Origin: Chthoniobacteraceae bacterium | GTDB lineage: Bacteria; Verrucomicrobiota; Verrucomicrobiia; Chthoniobacterales; Chthoniobacteraceae | Assembly: GCA_947476045.1 (NCBI GenBank) | Contig: CANJNZ010000001.1 | Coordinates: 62,001-126,000, forward strand | Direction: 5' to 3' | Length of the DNA stretch: 64,000 nucleotides | Part shown: piece by piece, positions 1 to 9,745 of the stretch | Layout of the letters: each line of letters starts with the position of its first letter | How positions within the stretch are numbered: the stretch's first letter is position 1 | Made by a program: the position numbers and the translations under genes | Notes under the pieces: model-generated | The model's database searches: none | What the model saw: only the letters and a program-made list of their open reading frames with translations | What the model was told of the DNA's origin: nothing

Positions 1-2947
1 ATGCCCGCTGCGGGACTGGTGCGGCGGCTTCGAGGCGGCGAAATTCCGCGAGGAGTGCGCGCGACTTATCGTCCGCTGGCGCAGTGGGGAGCAATTTCTT
101 GCGCACGAAAACATCGAGCAACGCGCGCTGCGGTTCGGTGATTTTCCCACCGCGCCACGCGGTGATCGCGGCGGTGAACATATCGCGAACGCGTTCTGCA
201 TCATCACTATTGCCGCCGAGCAGCGCGGCAAAATCCACAACCGTTTCCGGCGGCGTGCCGCCATCGTGCGCGACGATGCGATCCACGAAAAACCAACTTT
301 GCACATCGCGCTTTTCTCGACGGGTGAGATCCTCGGCGCAGGCGAATTCGACATAGGCCATCGAGCCTTTGCGGTATTTCACATCAATTCTGATCCACTT
401 CGGATCTGCGGCGTTTAACTCAGTGCGAGGAAAGATTGGGTTCGTGCCAATCGGGTAACCGTCCACAATGAGGCGGCACCAAGCAGCGTGCCCGGCGGCG
501 TGGATGCTGATGTAGTCCGTCGTGACCTTGAACCGCTCGGTCGTCGCGATCCCCCCGAACTTGCGCGTCAGCATCCCGCTCCCCGCACCCTCCGCACGCA
601 GGCCGTCGAGGATCACATCGCCCGCTGGTTCGATGGTGAAATCACCGGCTGCCACGCTGCCAATACCCGGCCCGTTGAAAAATTTTGGCGTCAGTGTTGG
701 TGCGGCGGCTTCGGACGCGGCTTTTTTTCCAGACGCAGTGATCTCGGCAAGTGCGTTTTTCCACGCGTTCTCGGTGTTTGCTCCCAGCGCAAGAAGTTGC
801 TGGCTGATGCTGGCCAATTGCACGCCGAGCGCTGTGGCCTCGTTCCTCTCGGCTTCCGTCCATGCGATGTCCGGCCGTTTGTCATTCGGTCCAAAGAAAT
901 CCGGCCCTGCGCGGAACGATGCGGCTATTTCTCCCGCATTGAGCGCGCGGTCGTAGAGCCGTGCTTCGTCCACTTCGCCACGAAGGTGCCCATTCACTTT
1001 GCCGAGCAGGTGGCGCAGGCCGAAGAGCAGATGCGAGTCGGCTGGCAACTTGCCCGGCGGGTTTGCTGGCCTCCACGATTTCCCGTAGGGCTGGCCGTTG
1101 CGAAAAACGGTGATGGTGCCATCTGCTGCGTAGGTGATGGCGACGTGGACAAAGCCGTCCGTAGTCTGCTCATCGGGCGCTTCAAGAACGCGGCCGCGCG
1201 CGAGTCCCTCGCTTCCAGCCAGCCAGCGACGCGGTGTAGTCTCTGCAAAAACAATCGAATCAAACACAACACCACCGCTGTCTTCGAGAGTGAGAACTCC
1301 ACCGCCACGCTGGTCGAGCGCCGCGAGTTTCACCCATGCCTCCAGCGTTTTTTCGGAGAGCACGCGGCCCACGGGTAACGTGCGCGCATAGCCTTTGCCG
1401 TTGAGGATGAGCCTGCCATCACGCACCACAGCATCGCCTTCGAGTTGGGCGTTGATGCCGCCAATGTCATCCAGAGTGACTTTTTTTGCGCCGCTTACGC
1501 TGTCGAAACCCCATCGCGCGATGGGAAGTGGCGGCGCGTCTGCACTGGTTTTTTTGATACCCTTCGCAGCATACGCGCGGTCCAGCACAGCAGCGCGGAG
1601 TGCGTCGCGTTTTGCAGAAACAGCATCGCGCTCCTTTTCGAGTCTGGCTTTTTCCGCTTCGCGATTGCGAGGGCCTGCCAGATGCGCTGGAATCTTCGCA
1701 GCCTCCGCAAGCCATGCTTCGGCAACAGCGGCTTTCACCTTCGCTTTCGCGGCGGCGAGCGCGGCGAGGGACGCGTCCAATTTCTCCGGAAGATCAATCG
1801 TGCGCATCGCGGGCCGGCTGCTTTCCATGACACCCGCGAGCGCCGTGTAGTCGCGCTGGGAAATGGCGTCGAATTTGTGGTCGTGGCAACGCGCGCAAGA
1901 GACGGTGAGGCCCTGAAATGCCTTGGTGAGAACGTCTATTTGCGAGTCCACGGTCTTCACCTGCTCGTCGCGTGTGTCCACGGGCTGGAAGCCGTGCTCG
2001 ACGAGTCGCCAGTGTGTGAGGCCGAGCATCGCTTCGTTCCAGCCCTCGGCGGCGTTCGGGCGCGGCGGCAATTGGTCGCCCGCGATGTGTTCGCGGATGA
2101 GCGCGTCAACCGGCACGCCGTCATTGATGGCGCGGATGATGTAGTCGCGATAGCGCCACGCCTCGGGAATCTCCGGATCGCCCTCGCTGCCGTGACTGTC
2201 CGCGTAGCGAACGAGGTCGAGCCAGTGACGGGCCCAGTGTTCGCCGAAACGCGGACTGGCCAGAAGCCGATCCGCAGCCTCGGCGATTGCGGATTGTGGA
2301 TTGCGGATTGCGGATTGAACGAACGACTCCACTTCCTCCGGCGACGGCGGCAGCCCCGTGAGCACGTAGGTAAGACGACGGATCAGCGTGCGCGGATCGG
2401 CGTCCAGCGCGGGAGCGAGCCCTGCCGTTTCCATTTTCGCCAAAAGAAAACGATCCACATCATTGCGCGGCCACTCTGAATTTTTAACGGACGGCGGTGC
2501 TGGATTTCCGATGGACTGGAAACTCCACCATGCTTTGCGTTCGGAAAATATTTCGGCCCACGCACGAGGACGTTCCTTTGCGGGTTCGTCGCGCGGATCA
2601 GGCGCACCGAGCGCGATCCACTTTTCGAAATCAGCGATGGCTCCGGCGTCCAGTTTCGGACGCTTCGCGGGCATCTTCAGTTCGGGATCATCGTGGCGAA
2701 TAGCTTTGAGCAATAGACTCTCGGCAGGTTTTCCGGGAATAATAGCAGCACCTGTGTCGCCTCCTTTCTGCCAGCCGGGACGCGAATCAAGACGCAATCC
2801 GCCCTTCTGTTTTTCCGCGCCGTGGCACTCGTGGCATGTCTCCGCGAGCACGGGACGGATGCGCTTTTCAAAAAACTCCACCTGATCGGGCGGCACGGCG
2901 TGCGCGCTTGCGATGGCGAACAAGGCTGGAAGAAATGAGAGGCGCAT
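1..2947 (-). CDS. PSD1 / planctomycete-type cytochrome c (DUF1549/DUF1553) protein, truncated by the left window edge
   Basis: Reverse-strand translation from ATG at 2947: MRLSFLPALFAIASAHAVPPDQVEFFEKRIRPVLAETCHECHGAEKQKGGLRLDSRPGWQKGGD...; CxxCH motif, then DUF1549-like HWARHWLDLVRYADSHG and SCARCHDHKFDAIS. Frame appears open to position 1. Missing from the ORF track because it runs off the edge. Confidence 0.9.
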   Translation of the reverse strand, partial: MRLSFLPALFAIASAHAVPPDQVEFFEKRIRPVLAETCHECHGAEKQKGGLRLDSRPGWQKGGDTGAAIIPGKPAESLLLKAIRHDDPELKMPAKRPKLDAGAIADFEKWIALGAPDPRDEPAKERPRAWAEIFSERKAWWSFQSIGNPAPPSVKNSEWPRNDVDRFLLAKMETAGLAPALDADPRTLIRRLTYVLTGLPPSPEEVESFVQSAIRNPQSAIAEAADRLLASPRFGEHWARHWLDLVRYADSHGSEGDPEIPEAWRYRDYIIRAINDGVPVDALIREHIAGDQLPPRPNAAEGWNEAMLGLTHWRLVEHGFQPVDTRDEQVKTVDSQIDVLTKAFQGLTVSCARCHDHKFDAISQRDYTALAGVMESSRPAMRTIDLPEKLDASLAALAAAKAKVKAAVAEAWLAEAAKIPAHLAGPRNREAEKARLEKERDAVSAKRDALRAAVLDRAYAAKGIKKTSADAPPLPIARWGFDSVSGAKKVTLDDIGGINAQLEGDAVVRDGRLILNGKGYARTLPVGRVLSEKTLEAWVKLAALDQRGGGVLTLEDSGGVVFDSIVFAETTPRRWLAGSEGLARGRVLEAPDEQTTDGFVHVAITYAADGTITVFRNGQPYGKSWRPANPPGKLPADSHLLFGLRHLLGKVNGHLRGEVDEARLYDRALNAGEIAASFRAGPDFFGPNDKRPDIAWTEAERNEATALGVQLASISQQLLALGANTENAWKNALAEITASGKKAASEAAAPTLTPKFFNGPGIGSVAAGDFTIEPAGDVILDGLRAEGAGSGMLTRKFGGIATTERFKVTTDYISIHAAGHAAWCRLIVDGYPIGTNPIFPRTELNAADPKWIRIDVKYRKGSMAYVEFACAEDLTRREKRDVQSWFFVDRIVAHDGGTPPETVVDFAALLGGNSDDAERVRDMFTAAITAWRGGKITEPQRALLDVFVRKKLLPTAPADDKSRALLAEFRRLEAAAPVPQRA
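2285..2318. repeat. GGATTGC-type short tandem repeat inside the PSD1 CDS
   Basis: gattgcggattgtggattgcggattgcggattga; encodes ...SAIRNPQSAI... on the minus strand. Confidence 0.8.
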
Positions 2948-3001
2948 CAGTGCTCCAAGGATAACCCACGAACCACACATTTCACTATGCACAATTTTTA
3001 T

Positions 3002-4546
3002 CTACGCCGCACGAAGGCGCAGCGTTACTTCGAGTCCGTTGGGCTGGACGTTGTGCGCGACGACGCTGCCGGAACACGCTTCCACGCATGTTTTTACAAT
3101 AGCGAGTCCTAGCCCGGTGCCGCCCTGACCGGGCTGGCCGGGTGTGCGCGCGGTATCCACGCGGTAAAATGGATCGAAGATTTTCGGCAACGCATCGGTT
3201 GGGATTCCGGGCCCGCTGTCGGTGACGCTGAGGAAAACATCCGCACCGTCCCGCACGGCGGAGACCACAATGGGGCCGGCGTGGCCAGCGTAGCGGATGG
3301 CGTTGCGCAAAAGGTTGCTCACCGCTCGAAGAAGCAAGTCAGGCTCAGCGCGGGCATGAAGCTCAGCGTCAATATCCAAGCTGACTTGTGAAGTATCCCC
3401 AGCCTCTCGATGGATCGCTTTTTCAGCAATGGATCGAAGGTTCACACTTTGCAGTTCGACTTTTTTGCCCCCGATGCTCGCGCGGGAAAATTGCAGCAGC
3501 TCGTTTACGAGCGAGGCCATGTGTTCTACTTCCTCGCGCACATCGGCGAGGCGCTCGCGATCATCCTCGGTGGTTGCGCGCTGTTCGAGGATGCTCACGG
3601 CCATTTGCAGGCGGGCGGTTGGTGCGCAGAGTTCGTGCGCCACATCGCCGAGGAATCGCTTTTGCCCGCCGACGTAACCCGCGAGGCGCGCTGCCATACG
3701 ATTAATTTCACCACCGAGAGCGCCGAGTTCGTCGCGGCGTTTTTCGTTCGCACGCGCCTCGAAATTTCCCTCCGCAAGTTGCGCAGTCGCCGCGCTCATC
3801 CGCGAGAGACTGCGTGTGATGCCGCGCACAAACGGGAGCCAGATGAGTGCCGATAGCACGAGCACACCCGCCCCTGCCCACAGCAGCGGCACGATATCGA
3901 AATACAAACCGCCGCCGGTCGGCGAATCCGACTCGGCGAGAATGGCACCGCCGTGCTTCGCTTGATTTTCCAAATACTCGACCCTGACAAGCACCCAGTA
4001 GCGATCCGGTTTTGTGGTGGGGATGAAAAGCTTGTCCGGCAATTCACGGGGCTGGCCACGCAGTTGCGCTGGCGGCTGGCCGCGCTGAGGTCCGTCAGGC
4101 GGCCCACCTTGAAAGTCAAATTCCTCGGGGCGCGGAGGGCGATCCTCAAGACCGGGCGGGCGGCGTCCTTCAAACGGCGGACGAGCCCGCTGATTATCCA
4201 TGCGTAAGGGCGGGCGAGCACCGACGAGCCTGTTGTGAACTTCCGGTATCAGTGGCTGCGTGGGGCCTGCGAGGTGACGTCCGTTGTTGTCGTAGAGGAA
4301 AAATCTCACTCCAAACGGCGCAGCGTGTTTCTTAAGAATTTCATCCCACTTTTCGCTGGGGACGTTGTTCAACTCGGCCATGATTTCGAGCGCCTTGTTT
4401 TGCACGCGATCCCCAGCAACACGCGCGGAGAAACCGCTGACTTGAAACTGCCCGCGCACGAGCAGCCAGCCCGCGACGAAGAGCACGGCGAGGTTCACGA
4501 AGAACCACATCACGATTTTTGCGTAGAGTGGGATGCGTGTTTTCAC
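3002..4546 (-). CDS. Sensor histidine kinase (HAMP, HisKA, HATPase; CpxA/EnvZ-like)
   Basis: 514 aa; N-terminal TM, second TM, HAMP-like segment, DVAHELCAPTARLQ H-box, NLLRNAIRYAG N-box, DSGPGIP and GGTGLGLAIVK G-boxes. Confidence 0.93.
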   Translation of the reverse strand: MKTRIPLYAKIVMWFFVNLAVLFVAGWLLVRGQFQVSGFSARVAGDRVQNKALEIMAELNNVPSEKWDEILKKHAAPFGVRFFLYDNNGRHLAGPTQPLIPEVHNRLVGARPPLRMDNQRARPPFEGRRPPGLEDRPPRPEEFDFQGGPPDGPQRGQPPAQLRGQPRELPDKLFIPTTKPDRYWVLVRVEYLENQAKHGGAILAESDSPTGGGLYFDIVPLLWAGAGVLVLSALIWLPFVRGITRSLSRMSAATAQLAEGNFEARANEKRRDELGALGGEINRMAARLAGYVGGQKRFLGDVAHELCAPTARLQMAVSILEQRATTEDDRERLADVREEVEHMASLVNELLQFSRASIGGKKVELQSVNLRSIAEKAIHREAGDTSQVSLDIDAELHARAEPDLLLRAVSNLLRNAIRYAGHAGPIVVSAVRDGADVFLSVTDSGPGIPTDALPKIFDPFYRVDTARTPGQPGQGGTGLGLAIVKTCVEACSGSVVAHNVQPNGLEVTLRLRAA

Positions 4547-5262
4547 GGTGTATCCGGCTCCACGAGCATGTAGCCGGCTGCGCGCACGGTGCGGATGAAG
4601 CGCGGGTTCTTGGCGTCATCGCCCATCTTTTTCCGCAGCGCGGAAATGTGGACATCTATCGAGCGGTCAAACACGTCGTAGTGGCGATCACGGATGTCCT
4701 CGATGAGCGCCTCGCGTGTCTTGATGCGACCCTTCGCGCGCACGAGCGCGAACAGTAAATCGTATTCGACTGGCGTGAGCGTGAGTGGCTTGTCGCCAAA
4801 TGCTGCTGTGCGGGTATTCGGATCCACTCGTAGCGGACCAACGACCAGTTCGGCCAAAGCCGCGTCTTTATCCACAGTGCGTGCGCTGCGACGCGTGACG
4901 GCGCGGAGACGGGCGAGCAGTTCACGCGTCGAAAAAGTTTTTGGCAGATAGTCATCCGCCCCGATTTCCAAACCGACGATACGATCCGCCTCTTCGCCGC
5001 GACCCGTGAGCATGAGCACCGGCACATCGCTCGTTTTACGAATGGCCTTGAGCACCTCGAAGCCGTCCATACCCGGCATCATCACATCGAGAATGATCGC
5101 ACTCCACGTTTCGGCGGTGGCTTTTTCCACTCCCTCAGGGCCGGTGTGGACGGAAGTCACGGCGTATCCAAGCGGCGTGAGATAGCCTGCGATGAGGCGG
5201 CAAAGCTTGCGGTCATCGTCTATGACAAGAAGACGCTGGGCGTTGGTAGTATCGGCGGACAT
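4543..5262 (-). CDS. OmpR/CpxR-family response regulator
   Basis: MSADTTNAQRLLVIDDDRKLCRLIAGYL..., IILDVMMPGMDG, winged-helix C-terminus; overlaps the kinase start by 4 nt. Start chosen at the internal Met. Confidence 0.93.
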   Translation of the reverse strand: MSADTTNAQRLLVIDDDRKLCRLIAGYLTPLGYAVTSVHTGPEGVEKATAETWSAIILDVMMPGMDGFEVLKAIRKTSDVPVLMLTGRGEEADRIVGLEIGADDYLPKTFSTRELLARLRAVTRRSARTVDKDAALAELVVGPLRVDPNTRTAAFGDKPLTLTPVEYDLLFALVRAKGRIKTREALIEDIRDRHYDVFDRSIDVHISALRKKMGDDAKNPRFIRTVRAAGYMLVEPDTP

Positions 5263-5429
5263 ATGCGCTGGAATAGTGGGTGGATAGCACGGCGGCGAGC
5301 CGTGATGCTCTCGCATTTACACGGACTTAACAATTTTCCCGAAGTTCGCTGACACCTTTTTTACATCGGCGGAGTTTAATAACCCGAACACCAGCGTGCG
5401 GCCCCACGCAGGCTACAACAAAACCAACT

Positions 5430-6545
5430 ATGAAAATGAACCACGCAATCATCGGAGCAATCTCGGTCTTTCTTTCGACCTGGACGCTCGATGCACAAGA
5501 CAACCAACGACCGAATCCGCCATCCGGCGAAGGTCAACCACACAACGAAAACGCAGCCCGCCCCGATGGAGAAAGACCTCATCGCCAACATCGTCACCGC
5601 GACGAAGTAGGCCAGGCTCAAAGCCCGGAAGCACCTCGCGGCGAAGCTCCGCGCGGAGAACGCCCCCAGCAAAATGATCGTCCTCCAGAAAACCAGCGCC
5701 CGCAAAATGCAGAACGCCCGAATCGCGACGGCGGCAATTTTGCACCACGCGGCGAAGGTCGGCGCTGGCAGCGCGGGGAACGGCCATTTTTCGGCCCCGG
5801 ACAAAACGCACGGCCTGACGCGGCGCAGCGCAACTTCGCCCCACCACCGCCGCAACAAGGCCCGCGTGAAGACCGCCGCCATCAATCACAAGCCGGCCCT
5901 CAGCAATCGGAGCAACGCGGCCCGGGCGAAGGTCGTAACTTTGGACATCACCGCCACCGGCACCACAAGTGGCAAGACTTCGGTGGCAACGGCCAGCAAT
6001 ATGGAATGGAGCGCCCGCATCGTCACCACCACAGGGGCTACGGCCCGCAACAGCCACCAAACGGCCCCGGCTATGCACAACAAGACGAGCGCCGCATGGA
6101 TGCTCGTTCGCAGGGTGGTCGTCCGCACTTCGCTGGAAGACCAAGCCCGCAAGAGATGCAGCATCTTTTCGAAATGATGCGCGGTCGTTGGACACAAAGT
6201 GGAAGCCATCGCGATGGTTTCCGTCCGCAGCCACCGCAGGACGGCACACGTTTTCAACAGCAAGGCGAACGTCGCATGGATGCACGCTCGCGAAACTGGC
6301 GTCCGCGCTTCGGAGAAATGCCGGACTTCCAACAGCGCGGCCCACATTTTGAAGGAATGCGCCCGCAAGGCCCCGGCCCGATGAACGGCGACCCTCGTGG
6401 AATGCACCAAGGCCCGCCGCCTCCGCAGTGGGATCGCTTCGCACCGCCACCTCGCGAAGACTTCGCGCCACCCCAGGGTGAAAGAGAGCAGTATCGCCCA
6501 AGGAGACGCCCGCCGCAGGACGACTGGCAGGAGCCGCGCCGCTAA
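5430..6545 (+). CDS. Secreted low-complexity P/R/Q/H/G-rich protein
   Basis: 371 aa with signal-peptide-like MKMNHAIIGAISVFLSTWTLDAQ followed by repetitive P/R/Q/G/H sequence; divergent from the two-component system. The antisense 366-aa ORF is considered spurious. Confidence 0.7.
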   Translation: MKMNHAIIGAISVFLSTWTLDAQDNQRPNPPSGEGQPHNENAARPDGERPHRQHRHRDEVGQAQSPEAPRGEAPRGERPQQNDRPPENQRPQNAERPNRDGGNFAPRGEGRRWQRGERPFFGPGQNARPDAAQRNFAPPPPQQGPREDRRHQSQAGPQQSEQRGPGEGRNFGHHRHRHHKWQDFGGNGQQYGMERPHRHHHRGYGPQQPPNGPGYAQQDERRMDARSQGGRPHFAGRPSPQEMQHLFEMMRGRWTQSGSHRDGFRPQPPQDGTRFQQQGERRMDARSRNWRPRFGEMPDFQQRGPHFEGMRPQGPGPMNGDPRGMHQGPPPPQWDRFAPPPREDFAPPQGEREQYRPRRRPPQDDWQEPRR

Positions 6546-6566
6546 GCAAAACAACGTATCACCAAC

Positions 6567-6604
6567 AAAGCGCCGAGGTCGAAAGGCTCCGGCGCTTTCG
6601 TTTT
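6567..6604 (+). terminator. Putative intrinsic terminator
   Basis: aaagcgcc...ggcgcttt inverted repeat followed by cgtttta, just after the 371-aa CDS stop and between convergent genes. Confidence 0.65.
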
Positions 6605-6620
6605 ATCCCCTCCCCCTCCT

Positions 6621-9287
6621 CTACGGCTTGGCCACTTTTTTCTTCTGAAAATACTCGGGGTATTTGCTGCGGAGTTGGTTTTCCAGCTTCTTAGCGTCAT
6701 CTTCCTCGCCGAGTTTGCGGTGGATGCTGATGGCGCGCTCCAACGCACGCGGGCAGATGTCATCGTCATCGAGCGTCACTGGAATGGATTCAAAAATTTG
6801 CAGCGCCTTCTTGGCGGAACCTCTTCCGAATTCCACCTCGCCAGCACGCAGCCGCAGTTCGCCATTGTATTTTCCCTCCGTCGCAACTCCGAGGCCCTCC
6901 TTGATCGTCTTGTCCGCACCGTCCCAATCTTTCTGTCCGATCTGCGCGTCGGTCTTTTCGATCAGCCCTGCCACGCGCGGCACGGTGTCCTTCACCAGCG
7001 TCAGGTAGTTGTCGAAACTATCCACGGCATCCTTGAATTTTCCGAGCTTCGTCCGGCTGCGTGCGAGCAGCAGAAAATCCTCCGCGACCGCTTCTTTCTT
7101 CATCACGAGGAGCGGCATGTATTTCACGGATTTTTCAAAGTCACCGCGTTCGTAATACTTTTGTCCGAGCCAGCGGATCACGTCCGTGGAGGTCTCGGCT
7201 TTGCCTCCATTGTTTTTGTAAAATTCGATCTCCTTCTCCGTCGCGTCCACATCCTCGAGATTGTAGTAGCACAGCAACAGCGCGAGCGATGCACGCTCCA
7301 TGAACTGCTCCTTGTCCAGCGTGCGGGCGGCAGCGAGATGCGGCGCGGCCTTCTTCCAGTTCTTCGCATCAAACGCCGCACGACCGAGCCAGTAATTTGC
7401 CTTTGCCTTCGCGGGCGTCTCGGGAAAATCGCGCAGTAAAATCTCGAACGTCTCGCCCATACGCACTTGATCGCCGAGCTGACCGTGGATGAGCGCCAGA
7501 TTTTCGAGACCGAACTCGCGCTCCTTCGACTTCGGATACTTCGTCGTCAGTTCCTGAAAATCTTTTTGCGCAGGCACATATTGTTTGAGCTGCATCTGCG
7601 CTGCGCCGCGCTGGGCGAGGGCCGTGGGCACTTTCGCATGCGTGGGGTAGTCTTTCACGAAGGTCGTGAATGTCGCCACCGCTTTGTCGAAATAGCGGAG
7701 CTGCATCCAGCACCAGCCGAGCTTGAAGGTCGCCTCACCTTTGAACGCACCGGCAAGTCCCTTCGATTTTTCTACGATGATCTGATAGATCGGTGCCGCG
7801 TGCTCGAAGTCCCCGGCTTTGAACAACGCCTCGGCCTTCATCAGCGACACGCGCTCCACCTGCGGCGCGGTCGGGTTTTCGGTCAGAAATTTGTTCACCT
7901 CATCGAGCAGCCGTGCATCACCCGTGTCGTAGAGCATCACCAGTCTCGCGTAGCCGGCCTCGCGCGCCTGTAGCGTTGCCGGGAAATCGTGCATAATTTG
8001 ATCGTAAAGCCCCATCGCTGCATCGCGCTGGCCAAGCTCGCGATTTGCGTCAGCAGCGAGCACGAGCACGTTCAGTTTCGCTTCGAGATTCAGTCCGTTC
8101 GTTCCTCCTTGCTCGAAGCGCGCAAGCAAACCTTTGTAGTCCTTCTTTTCAAACATCACCCGGAAGAGCGCGACTTGCAGCCGGTCTTTTGCGGTGCCGA
8201 TTTCAGGCAGCGCGAGTGCGGCGGTGATAGTCGTGGTTGCTGCATCAAGGTGACCGAGTTCAAGCTGGAGCATCCCGGCGCGTGCGGTCGCCTCCGCTTT
8301 GATCTGAGGATTGCTCGTTTCCGCAGCGAGCGGGAGCAGCCATTTCAGGGCGGTGTCTCGTTGATTTGCTTCTTCGAGCAACCGGGCGGTGGAAAGCCGG
8401 CTCGCATCGCGGTAGGGGTTGCCTTCCACGATTTGGGAAAGGTCTTCGTATTGCACTTTCGCCTCGGTTTTTTGGCCCGTCGCTTCGAGGCAGCGGCCCA
8501 CAAAAAACTTCGACGCGCTCACCAGCGTAGGCTGCTTGAGGCGCACGCTCGCACGGCGGTAAACCGGCAAAGCACCACGGTAATCTTTTTCGTCGTAGAG
8601 AATTGTCGCCAGTCGATAGGCGGAGTAGCCGACAAAATCACCTGCGTTAAAATTGGCAATGACCGCTTCGTAGTTCGCCTTCGCGTTATTGATCGCATCC
8701 GTCAGCCGATAACACTCGGCGAGGCGATAGTAGGCTGCCTGACGATCTTCCGGCGGAGCCTTGGTATACGTTTGAAGATAGCGCTCATATTCCGGTGCCG
8801 CATCGCGCCACATTTTGCGGGAGTAAAAACCATCTGCGAATTGAAGCTGCACCTGATCCGCCGTGGTCGCGTTCCCGCCGGATTTCACGACAATGTCTCC
8901 CCCATCGAGACTCTCCGTGGGTGCCTGTTTTTGCGGAATGCCCGCGCGGGGCGTCGCTGGCTCGGCTGTTTTTTGTGCAACAGTATCCGCTCCGATCGGC
9001 CGCTGCGGCGTAACCACACCTGCATTCCCTGGCACCGGCGTCGGTTTTTTTAATGGCACCGCTTTCGGCACGTCCGCATCAGGAGCTACAGGCTTTGGTT
9101 TGACAGGCAGCGCCTTCGGCGGCTCTTCCGCCGGTTTGAACGGCTTCAGCGGCGGCGCAGATTCCTCGGTCGCAGGTTTCTCGCCGCCGGGCCGGAAAGG
9201 TTTAAGCACATCGTTCTGTGCGTTCGCCCGCACTGCGAGCAGGGCGGCGAAAGCGCAAGGCAGGACGGTCTGTAGAATGCGTTTCAT
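6621..9287 (-). CDS. Large TPR protein (YbgF/BamD-like repeats), exported
   Basis: 888 aa; signal peptide MKRILQTVLPCAFAALLAVRANAQ, proline-rich linker, many TPR-like helices (YYRLAECY, FKLGWCWMQL, YNLEDVDATEKEI). Overlaps the upstream ExbD-like gene. Confidence 0.85.
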   Translation of the reverse strand: MKRILQTVLPCAFAALLAVRANAQNDVLKPFRPGGEKPATEESAPPLKPFKPAEEPPKALPVKPKPVAPDADVPKAVPLKKPTPVPGNAGVVTPQRPIGADTVAQKTAEPATPRAGIPQKQAPTESLDGGDIVVKSGGNATTADQVQLQFADGFYSRKMWRDAAPEYERYLQTYTKAPPEDRQAAYYRLAECYRLTDAINNAKANYEAVIANFNAGDFVGYSAYRLATILYDEKDYRGALPVYRRASVRLKQPTLVSASKFFVGRCLEATGQKTEAKVQYEDLSQIVEGNPYRDASRLSTARLLEEANQRDTALKWLLPLAAETSNPQIKAEATARAGMLQLELGHLDAATTTITAALALPEIGTAKDRLQVALFRVMFEKKDYKGLLARFEQGGTNGLNLEAKLNVLVLAADANRELGQRDAAMGLYDQIMHDFPATLQAREAGYARLVMLYDTGDARLLDEVNKFLTENPTAPQVERVSLMKAEALFKAGDFEHAAPIYQIIVEKSKGLAGAFKGEATFKLGWCWMQLRYFDKAVATFTTFVKDYPTHAKVPTALAQRGAAQMQLKQYVPAQKDFQELTTKYPKSKEREFGLENLALIHGQLGDQVRMGETFEILLRDFPETPAKAKANYWLGRAAFDAKNWKKAAPHLAAARTLDKEQFMERASLALLLCYYNLEDVDATEKEIEFYKNNGGKAETSTDVIRWLGQKYYERGDFEKSVKYMPLLVMKKEAVAEDFLLLARSRTKLGKFKDAVDSFDNYLTLVKDTVPRVAGLIEKTDAQIGQKDWDGADKTIKEGLGVATEGKYNGELRLRAGEVEFGRGSAKKALQIFESIPVTLDDDDICPRALERAISIHRKLGEEDDAKKLENQLRSKYPEYFQKKKVAKP

Positions 9288-9745
9288 TCAGGCTCGGCCT
9301 TGGCAACGGATATGTTCCATATGTTTGAACTGCGGCAAAGATCCAAGACGCGCACCACGTCTTTAAAAGGTAAATTTTTGTCGGCAATCACGATGATCGT
9401 GTAGTCCGGATCAATGCGCGACAGCGCGGTCAATTTTTTAGCCAGTTCATCGCAACTGACGGGCTTGGCATTCAAGATGACTGTGCCGTCCGCATTCAAG
9501 GTCAGCGTAGTTTGATTCTCTTTGAGCGCAGGCAAGTCTTCTTTCTTCGCTGTGGTTGCCTTGTTCGCATCAGGCTTCGCCTTCATGTGTGCTGCCTTGA
9601 CTTGTTTTAGCCGTGGACCGACAGACTTTGGTTTAACCTTTTGCGCCTCCTCCGCAGGAATACTTGCGTCTTTCTGAGCAGACACACTCAAAGGGGTCAT
9701 GACTGCAAAAAAGCATGACAATGCAACTGGCAGAACGCGCTTCAT
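9284..9745 (-). CDS. ExbD/TolR periplasmic-domain paralog with a signal peptide in place of the TM anchor
   Basis: C-terminal half aligns by eye with the neighbouring ExbD (NQTTLTLNADGTVILNAKPVSCDELAKKL...NIWNISVAK); N-terminus MKRVLPVALSCFFAVMTPLSVSAQ. Confidence 0.75.
   Translation of the reverse strand: MKRVLPVALSCFFAVMTPLSVSAQKDASIPAEEAQKVKPKSVGPRLKQVKAAHMKAKPDANKATTAKKEDLPALKENQTTLTLNADGTVILNAKPVSCDELAKKLTALSRIDPDYTIIVIADKNLPFKDVVRVLDLCRSSNIWNISVAKAEPE

Noticed and set aside
488-2479. 296-aa and 344-aa plus-strand ORFs (488..1378, 1445..2479)
   Set aside because: Antisense of the open minus-strand PSD1 frame, whose motifs are unmistakable.
5449-6549. 366-aa minus-strand ORF antisense to the low-complexity gene
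   Set aside because: High-GC shadow ORF; the plus-strand frame has a signal peptide and recurring motifs, the antisense does not.
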